In this document: positions 35,271 to 48,200 of the stretch, one piece after another
How the letters are laid out: each line of letters starts with the position of its first letter
How positions within the stretch are numbered: the first letter of the stretch is position 1
Source of the DNA: Vitellaria paradoxa
Taxonomy: Eukaryota; Streptophyta; Magnoliopsida; Ericales; Sapotaceae
Direction of reading: 5' to 3'
Assembly (NCBI GenBank): GCA_019916065.1
Contig: CM034234.1
Span: 1,374,963-1,438,962, forward strand
Length of the DNA stretch: 64,000 nucleotides
Notes under the pieces: generated by a model
Told to the model about the DNA's origin: nothing
Databases searched by the model: none
The model's input: only the letters and a program-made list of their open reading frames with translations
Position numbers and translations under genes: made by a program

Positions 35271-38085
35271 ATGAATCAATCACACGCATACCCATTTCAG
35301 TTTCTGCATATTTTAACAGAAGAAATCAGTTCTCGCTCTTCGGGTCCTGACAAGAAGACAGAAAAGTGGAAGAATCACTCATACAACCACCTCCTCTCCT
35401 TCATCCTGCTACTTGTTTTTGCCTCTGGATTTGCTTCGGGGCAGCATTGGGATGGGATGGTCGTCACACAGGCAGATTTTCAAGCTCTCCGAGCCCTCAA
35501 GCACGAATTCATCGACTCCAAAGGAATTTTGAGGACCTGGAATGACACTGGCTATGGAGCTTGCTCAGGCGGGTGGGCTGGAATCAAGTGCCTCAAAGGG
35601 CAAGTCATTGCTATCCAGCTTCCATGGAAAGGTTTGGGTGGTCGAATCTCCGAGAAGATTGGGCAGCTTCAAGCTCTTCGAAGGCTTAGCCTCCATGACA
35701 ATGTCCTCGCCGGCGCTGTCCCTTATTCTTTCGGGTTCCTCCCCAATCTCAGAGGGGTTTATCTCTTCAACAATCGGCTTTCGGGTTCAATCCCTCCTTC
35801 GATTGGTAACTGTCCTCTTCTTCAAGCTCTGGATCTCAGTAACAACCAGCTCAGCGGTACAATTCCTCCCACCCTTGCAAACTCCACCAAGTTGTATAGA
35901 CTTAATTTGAGCTTCAATTCAATATCGGGTTCGATCCCAGTGAGTCTTACTAGGTCATTTTCTCTAACCTTCCTGGCTCTCCAAAACAACCACCTTTCTG
36001 GCTCTGTCCCTGATTCCTGGGGTAGAACAGGGAGGAAAAAAATCTACCAACTTCAAATCTTGACCCTTGATCATAACGATCTCTCTGGGAAAATTCCACC
36101 TTCTTTGGGAAAAATGGGTAGCCTTCAAGTGCTTGATTTGAGTCATAACCGAATTGATGGTCCTATTCCAGATGAATTAGGCAGCCTCTCGCGGCTGCAA
36201 CTGCTAGATTTGTCAGACAATACCATCAATGGGAGCTTTGCTGTGAGTCTATTGAACCTTTCTTCTCTTGTTTCGCTGAATCTCGAATCCAATCGCCTAG
36301 ATAACCAAATTCCAGAAGCCATTGACAGAATTCAGAATCTCTCGGTCCTAAACCTGAGGAACAACTACTTCAATGGCCATGTTCCAGCAAACATTGGGAA
36401 CATTTCCAGCATCACCCAACTTGATTTTTCCAACAACAATTTGGCTGGAAAAATCCCGGCTTCGCTTGCCAACTTGCCCTACCTCACTTCTTTCAACATT
36501 TCCTATAATAATCTTTCAGGTAGTGTTCCATCTGTCCTTTCCAAAAGGTTCAATTCCAGCTCTTTTGTTGGGAATCTTCAACTCTGTGGGTATAGTGCCT
36601 CAACTCCATGTCCTTCTCCTTCTCCTTCCCCAACTCAAATTCTTCCATCTCCAGTGCAAGAGCCAAGACACCGACACCACCGCAGACTTCGCACCAAGGA
36701 CATAATCCTCATAGCAGCCGGAGCCCTCTTTGTGGTTCTACTGCTCCTTTCCTTTGTTTTGCTCTGTTGTCTGGCCCGGAAAAGAGCTGCAAAATCGAAG
36801 AATGGTAAGAAATCGAGTCAGGCTGGTGCTGGGAGAGGCAGCGGCGAGAAGGCAGCTCCGGCAGCTGGGTTTGAAGCTGAATCCGGCGGCGAAACTGGTG
36901 GTAAATTAGTCCATTTTGATGGTCCGTTTGTGTTCACAGCCGATGATCTGTTGTGTGCAACTGCTGAGATAATGGGGAAGAGCAATTATGGAACAGTGTA
37001 CAAGGCAACTTTGGAGGATGGGAATCATCAAGTTGCAGTGAAGAGGTTGAGGGAGAAGGTGGCAAAGGGCCAGAAGGAGTTTGAGATTGAGGTTACTGAA
37101 CTTGGGAAGATTCGACACCCCAACATATTAGCCCTCAGAGCCTACTACATGGGACCCAAAGGAGAGAAGCTCCTTGTCTTTGATTATATGGCTAATGGGA
37201 GCCTTGCCTCCTTCCTCCATGGTAAGTATTGCTAAATTAAAATAAAATAAATTGTTTATTTTTTTCATCCCATCAAATTCACTAGCTCACCCTTTTTTAC
37301 AGTTCAACACTGTCGAGATGTAAAAAATTTATATATGTTTGTTATATTGTCGTTTTTGGTAAAAATTTGTTTAATAAATGCATCACTTTTAGGATTAGTC
37401 TCAGGGTCGAACCGGGTCTGCAGAAAGTATTACTAATCCTGAAAATTTTTCATCCGCAGCCCGAGGCCCTGAAACAATGGTGACGTGGCCAACAAGGATG
37501 AACATAGCAATTGGCATCACAAGAGGACTCTGCTACCTTCACACCCAAGAGAAAGCAGTACACGGAAACCTCACATCGAGCAACGTAGTACTTGACGAAC
37601 AAAACAACCCAAAGATTGCAGACGTAGGACTCTCCCGCCTCATGACCAGCGCTGCCAACACCAACGTGATCGCGACCGCAGGCACTCTCGGCTACCGAGC
37701 GCCGGAGCTCTCGAAGCTCAAGAACGCCACCACCAAGACGGATGTCTACAGCCTCGGAGTGATAGTATTGGAGCTCTTGACGGGGAAGTCTCCAAGCGAG
37801 GCAACGGATGGGGTTGATTTGCCTCAGTGGGTGGCGTCCATTGTGAAGAAGGAGTGGACTAATGAAGTGTTTGATGTGGAGCTCATGAAGGACTCTTCTA
37901 ATTCTGGGGATGAGTTGCTTGATACTTTGAAACTGGCTCTGCATTGTGTTGATCCCTCTCCGGCCGCCCGGCCCGAAGCTCAGCAAGTACTCCGGCAGCT
38001 GGAGGAGATTAGGCCGGATATGGCTGTTGGTGCCGCTGCCGCTGATGATGATGGTACCACGAAAGATGCACCAAAAAGTGATTAG
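35271..38085 (+). CDS. IMK2: LRR receptor-like kinase of IMK2 type (kinase motifs degenerate)
   Basis: Two exons, 35271-37221 and 37460-38085, GT-AG, phase 1, give 858 residues. I chose the ATG at 35271; the upstream TTG frame adds only six residues. Order: hydrophobic signal segment (about 41-57), LRR N-cap (about 64-105), about ten LRRs (about 110-400), a Pro/Ser-rich linker, a transmembrane helix (about 477-500) followed by RKRAAKSK, and a kinase domain from about 560. The glycine loop [10 protein letters not shown] and lysine in VAVKRL are kept, but the catalytic-loop HRD is HGN and DFG is DVG, so it is probably a weak or dead kinase, as recalled for Arabidopsis IMK2 (HEN, DYG). IMK-type receptors are expressed in meristems at the plasma membrane. 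The exon 2 start (ARGPETMV) is clear. Confidence 0.93.
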
Positions 38086-38246
38086 GAAATTCTTATATGA
38101 TGGGATTCTTCCATTAGTTCTCAATTCGATTTATTTATTTATTTATTCGTTTTAAGTGGCTTCTTGTTATTGAACTTGTTGGTGTATATATAGATAAGAG
38201 TTTGTTTCATTGCGTTTGTACGACATTTTCTTTGAATTCATATTCC

Positions 38247-38757
38247 ATTAAATAAAATAAATAAATAAATGATTAATTACTTATTTTATTATTAATAAAG
38301 TTGTTACTTTTGAGATTTTTTTTTTTTTTTTATAACTCTCATAGGTAAGTTAAAGATACGTACGTGTTTCTTACGCACATTTTCCTCAATTTAAAAGTCA
38401 AAACAGATTTTATTGTAAAAGTCAATTAAAGGTTCCGTTTAAAATAATAAAAAAAATTTAAAAAACAGTGAAAAATATTAAAAAATTGTAAAAATTATTT
38501 CATTAAATAAAATAAATAAATAAATGATTAATTACTTATTTTATTATTAATAAAGTTGTTACTTTTGAGATTTTTATTTTTCTTCTTATAACTCTCATAG
38601 GTAAGTTAAAGATACGTACGTTATTTTTTACGCACATTTTACTCAATTTAAAAGTCAAAACAGATTTTATTGTAAAAGTCAATTAAAGGTTCCGTTTAAA
38701 ATAATAAAAAAATTTTAAAAACAGTGAAAAATATTAAAAAATTGTAAAAATTATTTA
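38247..38757. repeat. Tandem duplication of 255 bp downstream of IMK2
   Basis: Copy 1 (38247-38501) and copy 2 (38502-38757) are nearly identical: both run from ATTAAATAAAATAAATAAAT through AGTTAAAGATACGTACG and CAAAACAGATTTTATTG to AAAAATTGTAAAAATTATTT. The few differences sit mainly in T runs and near the ACGTACG motif, so this duplication is recent. It lies about 160 bp beyond the IMK2 stop and may touch its 3' UTR. Confidence 0.93.
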
Positions 38758-39411
38758 CTTTTTTATTTCACTTCATCAATTACAAACTTACAACTTATTT
38801 TATTTTATTTCACTTTTTGTCACTCTACACCTTTGAACACTTTAATCTAATAATGCATGCAATTTCAAATCCTGTTTGAGAAATCTGTAAACTTAGAACG
38901 GTGCATATCTTTTTTTTTTTTTTTTTTGTCAGATTCAAAATTAGGCTTTAATCTCATTTGCTTTTTCATAACAGCCAAATGAAGACTTAATTACCAAAAA
39001 AAATAAAGAATGAAGACTTGATTTTCAAGCAAATAAGTAAATTAATTAATTCAAAAGTTGATAAATTACTACCGTATAATTAATTTTTTTTTTTGTGTGT
39101 TTGGAAAAAAATAATTAATTTTTTAACTTTGGCTTTTTTTATAAAAAAATAAAAAATTAATAAATTAAAAACTGAAAATTTAACTCGGTTTTTTAAAATA
39201 GAACATTTAAAATAATAAAAAGTGATAAAATTTGATAAAAATTATGAGTTTGGAATTTGATAAGTACTTTTTTGTGATCTTTTAAAACATGAAAAAATAA
39301 GTAATAAATAATTAATTGAAACCGCGTCGAAGCGGAAGTGATTTGTTCGGAACTGAACGTATTTTCTCTCCCCTCTCTCTCTCTCTCTCCCGCAGCTGAG
39401 TCGTCGGAGCC

Positions 39412-41696
39412 ATGGACGATCTTCCATTGCAGAAGATACAAATCTCAGGCCCCACCTTAGCATCCATTTTACAACGCTTCTCCTTCTCTCCCGGCGACGT
39501 TCACGGCCTCCTCTTCGGCCGCGTTTCCCACATCACACCCTCGAACTTCTCCGACGTCGACCCCACCGCCGCCTCCTTGTCGTCCCCCTCCGACTCCCCC
39601 ACCCTTATAGCCACGATCACGTCCTTCTTATGCTCCAGCTCCGCTTCCACCTTCTACGACTCAACCGGCCAGCTCAGCGTGCCCTGGCTCAACCGCCTTC
39701 TCTCCTCCGCCGATCAACAAACCCACTACCTTCTTGGCTGGTTCTCCGGCCGCCGCCAAACTCCTCTCCGCCCTTCCATGCGCGAGTCCGCAGTCACCTC
39801 CTCTCTGTCCTCCAAGATCCAATTTTCCTTCCCAGTTGAGAACTCCCCCAAATCCTACACGTTCCCTGCCTGCATCTACCTACTCCTCACGACGCCGTTC
39901 CAAGACCAGTTGATCGACACGCACGAGTACAAAGCCTTTCAATTCCGATTATCCACCGAAGCCTTCGAGCCTAAAACCCTAGATTTGCTGAACATTGGCC
40001 CGGCGTTTCGGGGGCATTACGGTTCGTTTTGCCCTAACTCGCCGTTTCCGGCACTGCCGTGCGAGTTGGGCGGATTGAGCTCGATGCCGGCTAGTGAGAC
40101 CTTGAAGAGCGTTTCGAAGGAGCAGAGGGTACTCGATATGTGTGCGGAGGATTTCGACGTCGGGCGGTTTAGTCGGCTGATGGGTCCGGCAGCCGCAAAC
40201 TATACAGCGGAGTTGGAGGATTTGTATAAGAAAATGCTTGCCAAGCTCCATGGATTGGCCAGGCTTGTGGAGAAGAGTTCAGCTAGGGTTCTGGAGCAGG
40301 TGAGAATGCAGTGTTTCTTGTGATCTTTTTTTTTGGGGAGGGGGGGGTAATTACTTATTAATCGGTTGATTCAATTGTTGTCTTTGCATTTCGGAGAAGC
40401 TGTAGTGAATTGGGGTTATGATTTTCAATGTTGAGTTTTCATCCAAGAATTGTTCATGTTATGGTTTGAATGGGACTAACAAAGTTGTAAAACTTGGTAG
40501 GATAATTACAATATGAAGTTGAGGTACAAAGTTGCAGCCTTGGAATAGTTGATTGTCACTGCATTGTGCTCTTTCTATCTTATTTAAGGTAATTTTTAGT
40601 TTCTTCTTTGAGACACATCTTTATATGTAAAATTATTGAGTGCCGGAAGAATTATTATTATTATTATTATTGGCATAATTTTCTTAATTCATTCAACCTA
40701 ATGATTGTTTCATCTTTGACCTGGCTTAATAGAATCATAGAAATAAATGAAATGGAAGATGCTTAATTTTTCCCTTTTAAGTTTTTAGATAGACTCTGAT
40801 TTTGCCCCTCTTTTCTTTTTCTTAGTGTTCAGTCGTTTTTGCTGAATCACTTGTTTGACAAAAATCTTGGGTCTCTCAACTTTGTCGTGCTAATGATTGA
40901 TTAGCCTTGTCAGATTTACAAGTGTTAATAGAATGCGGCTTACCTTATCAAAAGATAGGAGAGCACTTCCTTGTCAACTAAGAAATAGGTCGTACCCACT
41001 AGGAGGCCTATCACCAACTATCTTCATAACATAACAGACTATGGAGAGTCATAATAGGGCGGAATCCGGGACGAATGCACCTTTTCCTTGCCTGCACCTT
41101 TTCCTTGCCTGCGCTTTACCAAGTCTTTTTTGTTTTTGGATAAGTAAATAAAGATTGTATTAAAAAGGCATTAAGGGAATGCGACCAAGTTAAAAAATAA
41201 AAACTAGGGCCGCCGTAGTAGATCCAAAGCCTATAAGAAGTAGGCCTCCTTAGTATTCCAACTTTTCATTGTATTGGAATTACAGTACCTTGTCGGAGAA
41301 ACAGACATTCCATGTATTGTTAATACTTGTTAAGGCTATGGTGTTTATCTTTTATTACCCGTTATATCTCTTCTTACACCTAGCTCCAAGCCTCCAACAA
41401 CTTGACTGAGGGTGATAGTAAAAGTATCTTCAATGTGTGGATTGCAGTGCGTTGTTCTTCATTTTATTTATTTATTTTTCATGCATGAGATGACTGGTGG
41501 ATAATCGTTGCTTCCTTCATTAGTATTGCACCATGCTTCACTCAATTTCTTCAGGACATAGCGTGCCTCTTCATTATCTAGTTCCTTTAGTTACAGATTT
41601 CAGCTTGACCTCTGCTTTTCAAATGCTTGTACATCTCACAACTATTATCTCATTTTCGCTTTTGATTTATCTAAACAGGAAAGTGCTCAATCATAA
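39412..41696 (+). CDS. Abraxas/FAM175-type pseudo-MPN protein (putative BRISC/BRCA1-A scaffold)
   Basis: Exon 1 is 39412-40299 (296 codons) and ends at a good donor, CAG|GTGAGA. A short terminal exon 41679-41696 (after CTAAACAG; five codons and stop) is tentative; without splicing the frame stops at 40323 after seven more codons. The N-terminal half looks like the FAM175/Abraxas MPN domain: GDVHGLLFGRV, STFYDSTGQLS, THYLLGWFSGRR, then a Met-Arg-Glu. The metal-binding JAMM His-x-His pattern is absent, so it is a scaffold, not a deubiquitinase. The C-terminal part (about 240-296) is helical and may pair as a coiled coil with BRCC36. In animals these proteins assemble K63-specific deubiquitinase complexes in DNA repair and signalling; the plant role is inferred. 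Confidence 0.8.
41076..41109. repeat. 17-bp direct duplication and LINE-like tail in the FAM175 intron
   Basis: TGCACCTTTTCCTTGCC occurs twice in a row. Just downstream (about 41125-41190), a T-rich start, GGATAAGTAAATAAAG and ATTGTATTAAAAAGG resemble an antisense LINE 3' end, but no target duplication is seen. Confidence 0.6.
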
Positions 41697-42888
41697 TCGT
41701 GCTGCTTGAACCGTGAAAAATTCAAAATTTACAGAGCTGCTATTGGTGCTTCTGGTGGTTTGGATTTTTTTTTTGGGGGGGGGGGTGACTTTAAAGGTGA
41801 TGGTGGATTAACCCTGGCCATATTTGGATGTACACCACCTGTATGTTATAATCATTTTTGGTCTATTCATTGGCCTTGTACTAATTTTGTTCATCCATGC
41901 CTATGAGTTTATATATGGCCCCATTCCTGAATTGGAGCATGTATTTTGAAATTGATGAAGATATAATGAATGGAGAAATGGGTTGTGTGGGCTTTGTTCT
42001 CTTTGTCCATTTTCATTTTTCCTTCGACTTACAGAATTGTCGAACATCATAATAGCTTGCTAAGAGTAACTATCCATGTTGACGGCTTGAAATCCTAGCC
42101 TTATTGGATAACAATACAAATTGACCTGTTTTCCTTGTGTTAAGAGAATTAATTAAGGGGTTCTACTGAAGTTTGTGTATGGACCGGAGCAAAAAAGCTA
42201 GGGGTGTAAATGAAATTGAATCATGTCTAGTAATAGTGTTTGAATTACGTTTGTTAAACTTAACTAAGTTTAGACAATCGGTTCAAATTTAGTTTATTTA
42301 TATTTTTTGAGCGGAGCTAATTGAATCGAGCTTGAACAATTTGATATTTAATATTATATTTATTGAATATTAGTTTACCAAGTTAAATTTTGATTGGTAG
42401 TATAATTAATTTAAAATTGTGGTTCAAATTCGATTTATTTATGTTTCGAATTAAATTAGAGCAAATATCAAATTAAATTCGATTGGAATAAGCTTCGAGT
42501 AATTTCGTTCCATTTACCGACCTAAAACTAGGGCAAATAAAGACATTGGCCAAGCCATAGCTTCTCACTCGTGAAAAGACTGGCCACGAAAAGAATTCAA
42601 AAACAATATAATGACCATGCCACATCACATATCCAAAAAGAAAAAGGAGAAGAAGTGTACGCCACGTCATCATAGATTCATACATATCCAAATCGGAAAA
42701 TATGAAAGGCAGTTACAAATTATATGCCTTGAAGATTCCTTCCTTAACTGTATTTTACTTCGCCCCCAAGATTGTTCAAAAACTACATAGCTTAGCACTC
42801 CAGTGCTAATAAGCATTGAAAAAGACCTCTTTGACCGAAGATAAAAACAGAAGCCTGGTATTTCTTTGATCAAGGGTCTTTTAAACCC

Positions 42889-44034
42889 ATGGATGGTTCT
42901 GAGAACAGGAGATTGCGGAAGAGAAGAAAAGGCTGTGAATCTTTAGGGGATACCCTGCTCAAGTGGAGGACTTGTCGCAGCCAATTTGAAGCCACCAGCG
43001 ATGAAGTGGAGAGGAGAAGAAAGGTTCAAGCCAAGAGGTCGAAGAAGGGGTGTATGCAAGGCAAAGGAGGGCCACAGAATTTGGACTGCGTGTACAGAGG
43101 AGTTAGGCAGAGGACATGGGGGAAGTGGGTTGCTGAGATTCGAGAACCAGTTCGTGGTAACCATCAACCAAGGAGGAGCAACCGGCTCTGGCTGGGGACA
43201 TTTTCTACCCCTGTTGAGGCCGCTCGTGCTTATGATGAGGCTGCAAGTGCTTTGTATGGCTCTACTGCTGTTCTTAACTTTCCCAACTGCTATGAGAAGG
43301 TGATGGACTTGCCCAATGAATCGTGTTTGATTCCTGCAACGGAAGCATCAAAAACTGAGTCCAGTATGATGGATGGGGAAACAGAGATTCTGGAGCCTGA
43401 GTCCCTTGTAAAAACTACCATATGTTCTGAAGTTTGTTTCGCTGAGGAATCAGAGGTAAAGCTAAAGGAGACCGAGGGAGAATGCGGAGACGATGAGTCT
43501 ATGCCTGTTATTGACATTGAAGAAGTGAAACCCAGAGGGAATGAAGTAAAACAAGAAAGAATTGCAGATGCTGGCCATTCAAGTTGTGTTCGCGAGGAAC
43601 ATGTTACAGAAATAGCTGATATTGAGCCTCTGGTGACAGTTGGGACAGATGGATCTGAACTGAGAGAAGATGTGAATTTTCGTCATGGTGAATCTTTGTT
43701 CAGTGATGAAAGGGATTCGCTTTCTGGAAGACGACAACTATATGATGATTCCTACCACTTGCAGAGCCTGCATGAGACATTGGATATTAAACCCTTCGGG
43801 GATATTATCACTGATGACTCTGTTTTCAGACAGGATGGAAACTATGGTTCTAATAAATTTGGGTCATCTTATGAGCCGCTGCCATACAAAGATCAACTTC
43901 ATTACTTGGAAACGTTTTTAATGGAAGATGAATTTGAAATCCAGCCTCCAGGGGCAATTGGCACAGATAACCTTTTGGAGGACAAATTAAAGAGACAAGA
44001 TGGGGATACCTCTTCTGATCTCCAAAAGCTATAA
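42889..44034 (+). CDS. DREB2: DREB2-type AP2/ERF transcription factor
   Basis: A single open frame of 381 residues. A basic stretch [13 protein letters not shown] and the DREB2 signature [20 protein letters not shown] (about 43-62, a nuclear localisation signal) precede an AP2 domain (about 68-132: [41 protein letters not shown]). The WVAEIRE segment has the Val/Glu pair of DREB factors, which bind DRE/CRT elements in drought, heat and salt responses. The tail is rich in Asp and Glu, fitting an activation domain. Oddly, about seven extra residues (NHQPRRSN region, 91-98) sit between IREP and RLWLGTF. It is convergent with DTX44, as expected for the block it belongs to. Subgroup A-2 is a confident call; the exact orthologue is not. 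Confidence 0.93.
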   Translation: MDGSENRRLRKRRKGCESLGDTLLKWRTCRSQFEATSDEVERRRKVQAKRSKKGCMQGKGGPQNLDCVYRGVRQRTWGKWVAEIREPVRGNHQPRRSNRLWLGTFSTPVEAARAYDEAASALYGSTAVLNFPNCYEKVMDLPNESCLIPATEASKTESSMMDGETEILEPESLVKTTICSEVCFAEESEVKLKETEGECGDDESMPVIDIEEVKPRGNEVKQERIADAGHSSCVREEHVTEIADIEPLVTVGTDGSELREDVNFRHGESLFSDERDSLSGRRQLYDDSYHLQSLHETLDIKPFGDIITDDSVFRQDGNYGSNKFGSSYEPLPYKDQLHYLETFLMEDEFEIQPPGAIGTDNLLEDKLKRQDGDTSSDLQKL

Positions 44035-44039
44035 CAGGC

Positions 44040-45210
44040 CATATAATCTGGCTTACAGTTCAGAGCACCCAAACACAAGGTTACAAGTGTAATGACAATA
44101 TATGGTTAAAGCCTTGTGGAAGGCGCGATTTCTTCCTCACCCTTTTCATCTTACTTTGGATACGATACAACTACTTTTTCTTTCCGACAAATATGCTTTG
44201 GGTGATTTCTAGCTTCGTACTATATCCATTTAGAAATATTTTGGTGTGATTCCTTTTTTTTTTTTTTACTTATATTTTTATTTTCTTAATATTATTTTAA
44301 AAATACTAAATATACTCCACTTTTGACTTTTTACACTATTATTCCTTCCCACAATGAATATGCTTTTGGAGTGTGAAAAGCTAAAAATTGGGTGTATTCA
44401 GCAATTTCCTATTATTTATGTCAAGTATTAACTTTGTTAAAAAGTTGAAATTAATGTTTGCCATGTAATGTGGGGGAAATTAATTATAGTATATTTTGCT
44501 TATGTATTGTTGAGAAACACATGAAATTGAGGACAAAAAGAAGTTATTTCCATTTGTTAGTTCGGTTACCCATAAAAGCAGATAGGTCCAGAGTTTAGCT
44601 GCAGAGCCTTGAATAGGGACAGAAACTATCTAAAACTCCATAATCATGCCAACATAATAATACCCAAAAATTCAGAGAGAGATTAAATAATATTAACTTC
44701 CAGCTAAATAAGTTGCAAAACCTTCAACGTGAGAAAGTTACAAAAAGTTGTAATGATATCAAGAAAGCCAAAAAGGGTCCAAAAACGTTTAATAAATAAT
44801 CCTGATCTATGTAATTATCCACCACCTGTATCTAAACAGAACTCTGGCAGTTCTACTGAATAAAAGTCTGAAAGGGGAGAGATCTTGCCTCTGGAACAAT
44901 GACCCATCTTCTATTGTCTTCATTAAAAATTTCATACTCTAGTTTTTCGGGTGGCCATCTAGAGTAGTAACTGAGTTGCAGCTATGTGGAAGCCATTCTC
45001 ACCCGTAAAAGTTCTCTAGCTCGAAAGGAAGTATTTCCTAAGAGAATTTACATACCAACTTCTAGCTGTGGTAGTGATGTATGTCAGTGGCGGTCTGAGA
45101 AAATATATATGGACTGCTTCTTGTGTCATGCCTACAAAGCTGGTGGAATTCAGTTCACGATTATGCGCGGGGAGCCGAGGGGGGGGGGGGATATGCAACT
45201 GGGAACTTAC
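44040..45210. other. Convergent 3' spacer between DREB2 and DTX44
   Basis: Holds the two 3' UTRs. A T12 run near 44250 and AT-rich sequence follow the DREB2 stop; a G13 tract at about 45179-45190 lies just beyond the DTX44 stop. Nothing else recognised. Confidence 0.55.
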
Positions 45211-45216
45211 GTGAGC

Positions 45217-48200
45217 TCAGGAATTTTCCTTCTTCATCTCGGACCAAACCAATTTCCAGGGTCCACTTTTTGTTCCAAGCCTGTGTGATGCAGAAGTATT
45301 CATTAGAGAGAGATGCAAAGACAAAACATAAATCATTTAATTGCAATGGTTGTACATTATATTGCAAGCATCTGAGATTAGGGGCTAAATTTTCAGCCCA
45401 AAAGCGAACCAACTTAGATGTTCATACATGAAAATATAGGGAAAAAATCATCAGACAACTCTCCTCCTCAGTCGTCTCTCCAAGGTTACATCTAAAAGTG
45501 GGTGATCATCAGAAAGGGTCCTCACTCTGGCCCATCTTTTATTATTCGCCACTTCAACAGCCATCTTGCACCATTGTATGCTAAGATTGTGATGACAATC
45601 CTTCTCATAGTGGGAACAATAACTAATGTTGGCTCTCATTAATCAAGGTCTAAGGTATGGTCTTTCTTCACATAAAAGAATGAAAATTTAAAACATTTTA
45701 CCTCCAGATTCCTGCTGCTACACGCAAAATCATAAACAGAAACAACCCTGTCCAGACTCCAGCAACTCCAGATACAGGGGCAACCACAAGTATGAATGCT
45801 GAAGAGATCACTCCAACTAGCACCTGTTTACCCTAGATAATGAGCTTAGGAAGAAAAAGATAAAAAGTAAAATAATTGAATACCTTGTACCAAGGCAGAA
45901 AGAAGTACCATTGAGTAGGCTGCGTATCCAAAGTCTGAAACCCCATAGTAGAGCCCATCAAGAACAAAAGCAAGAGCATTGATTGGCTGAGATCCAGCAA
46001 CAAACTGCATACAATGACAATCTCATATTTCATTACTAGTAGCATGTCTAATTTGCCCCATGTGGTTCAAGGATATGGTGCAAATCCCATAAATAATAGT
46101 AGAAATTAATGCATTCCAGTTTGGAGATAAATAAGAAAATACAAATTGTAACCATCCGGTCTGCTGCGAGTTCTATTCTTGATATAGAAAAGAGTTTGCA
46201 AAAACACAATATAAATTGAAAAGGAAGAGATCAAATCTAGAGAAAATAATGTTCACTGTTCATTTCTTTTTTGTTTTTTTTTGGGGGGGGGTACGGCAGC
46301 AGATGCAATCACATGAAATGCTTACATAAAGCTCTGTGATTGATTAATAAGTGATCACACGAAGTGCTTATGGTCATCTCATAAAGCTCCATGCTATTCT
46401 TATGTTACCCCTCAGCTATGAAATTGCTTCTCAACAACATTTCATTATTCATGGTAACATTGTTGCAGGTATTCTTTGTGAAGCAAGTCAACCGGAGAAG
46501 TAAAAATCTATTTCATCACTCACCAAAGCAACCTTCTATATAAGAAACAGACATATTGCATAAGCAGATAACAGGCATAAGGTACCATCAGAAGGAGTTA
46601 TCCAACATGGGGATAGCAATTTTCTACAGTGGGACAGAATCTGGGGTATTCTATATGCATGGAGTCTAAGCCTGTCCTGTTCCAGACTCAGGGGTTGCAA
46701 GCTGGCCCAGTCATGCCCAATTGATATATAATAATTGTTCTTAATATAAACGGTGAAGTGCAACTAAACCTTGTGTAAAAAATACCAGTTATGTATCAGT
46801 TAGAGCATAATATGTGAACATTAGTAATATGTTTATAACCAATAACATTAACAAGCATATTTGAGTTCAAAAATGGAAGATTGTTAGACATATTAAAGCC
46901 CAAGACTGGCCTGTAAACGGGCTAACCAGACCAAATATCAAATAGATTGTACAGACCTAAACATGCCACCTGCCCCTATCCCCTTGCATAACAAAGCAAG
47001 GAGAACATATGGGTTTCACTGGAAGATCCCTCTGAGATTCTACATAGAAGACCAATGATCAGCAATGTAAGACTGCTAAAATGAGAAGTTCCTTACCAAG
47101 ATGCCAGACCTTGCAATTTCCAGAACTTCTGAATCGGTGCTAAATAAGCTAGAGAGGGCTTCAAACCCAAGAAACAAGACAACAGCCAAGGCAACTCCTG
47201 TTATTAAACCAATCTGATAGGCACAAATAGAAGCAAAAATAGACACTTGTAACTTAGAGTGTTTTCTCATCAAAAACAGCGAAGCCAAGTTTAAGTGTGA
47301 CAAATAAGATAAAGCACGTGAGTAAAGAACTAACCTGTAGAACTTTGTACACCACTTGCCGTGCTTGGCTGTATCCCCCCCCAGAGTAATCACCAGCAAG
47401 AAGAGCCTGCAAGAAAAACATCAATACAGTGGAAGGAGAAGTAATGAGCATATACTTGAACATATGTAAGTGGTAATGAACCAAAAATAACAGAGGTAGA
47501 AGCAGCACAACACTGCCCGGATCTTATGAGATTGATTTAAAACTTAAATGGTCTTCTATCCATGACAGTTTGAATGCTAGTTGGCCCTAAGAGTACGTAA
47601 ATCTATCAGCCCAGTTAGTTTCTCTCTTAACATGTAACATCCAACAATTTTGCAGCTAAACTGGAAATGGGATTCTTTTATAAAGTTTGCTAAGAATGTG
47701 ACCATTCTCTCAGCTACTATATCTGTGAATTTACCTGTACCTAGATTCTTACCAGACACCTTTCTATTTTTCAGTCTATGAATTTATAATATGCCATTTT
47801 CCAAAAGAATCATTAAGAAAAGTGGTTGCTACTTTAAGCACAAAAGTTAATGCAGGTATTCAAACTAATTTAAACAAAATCTTCATTACAAGTCAAAGGC
47901 ATTTATCATCTTGTGGTTAAGCTTGGAGTCATGTACCAATGCTAAGCTATGATCATAACATTGCATTCAAAATTACAAGACTTCCTGAAATTCAGGGCAG
48001 GAATAATGCATCACATCCTCCACAAATGATAACAAATCAACCACATCAATTACATATTTTAAGTGCACTCTCAATAGTGAAGAAGATAATGCAAAGGTGC
48101 AAAAGCTTTATCTTCTGTGAGTCTTATCCCAAAGACTTCATAACTATTGTAATCACAAAAGCTGTCATCTTCCTCTAGATGATAAAAATATAAGCATAGA

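Noticed and set aside
45451..45639. Minus-strand ORF as the DTX44 last exon
   Set aside because: The frame RLGTKSGPWKLVW at 45280-45217 matches the family C-terminus and splices in phase; this ORF does not.
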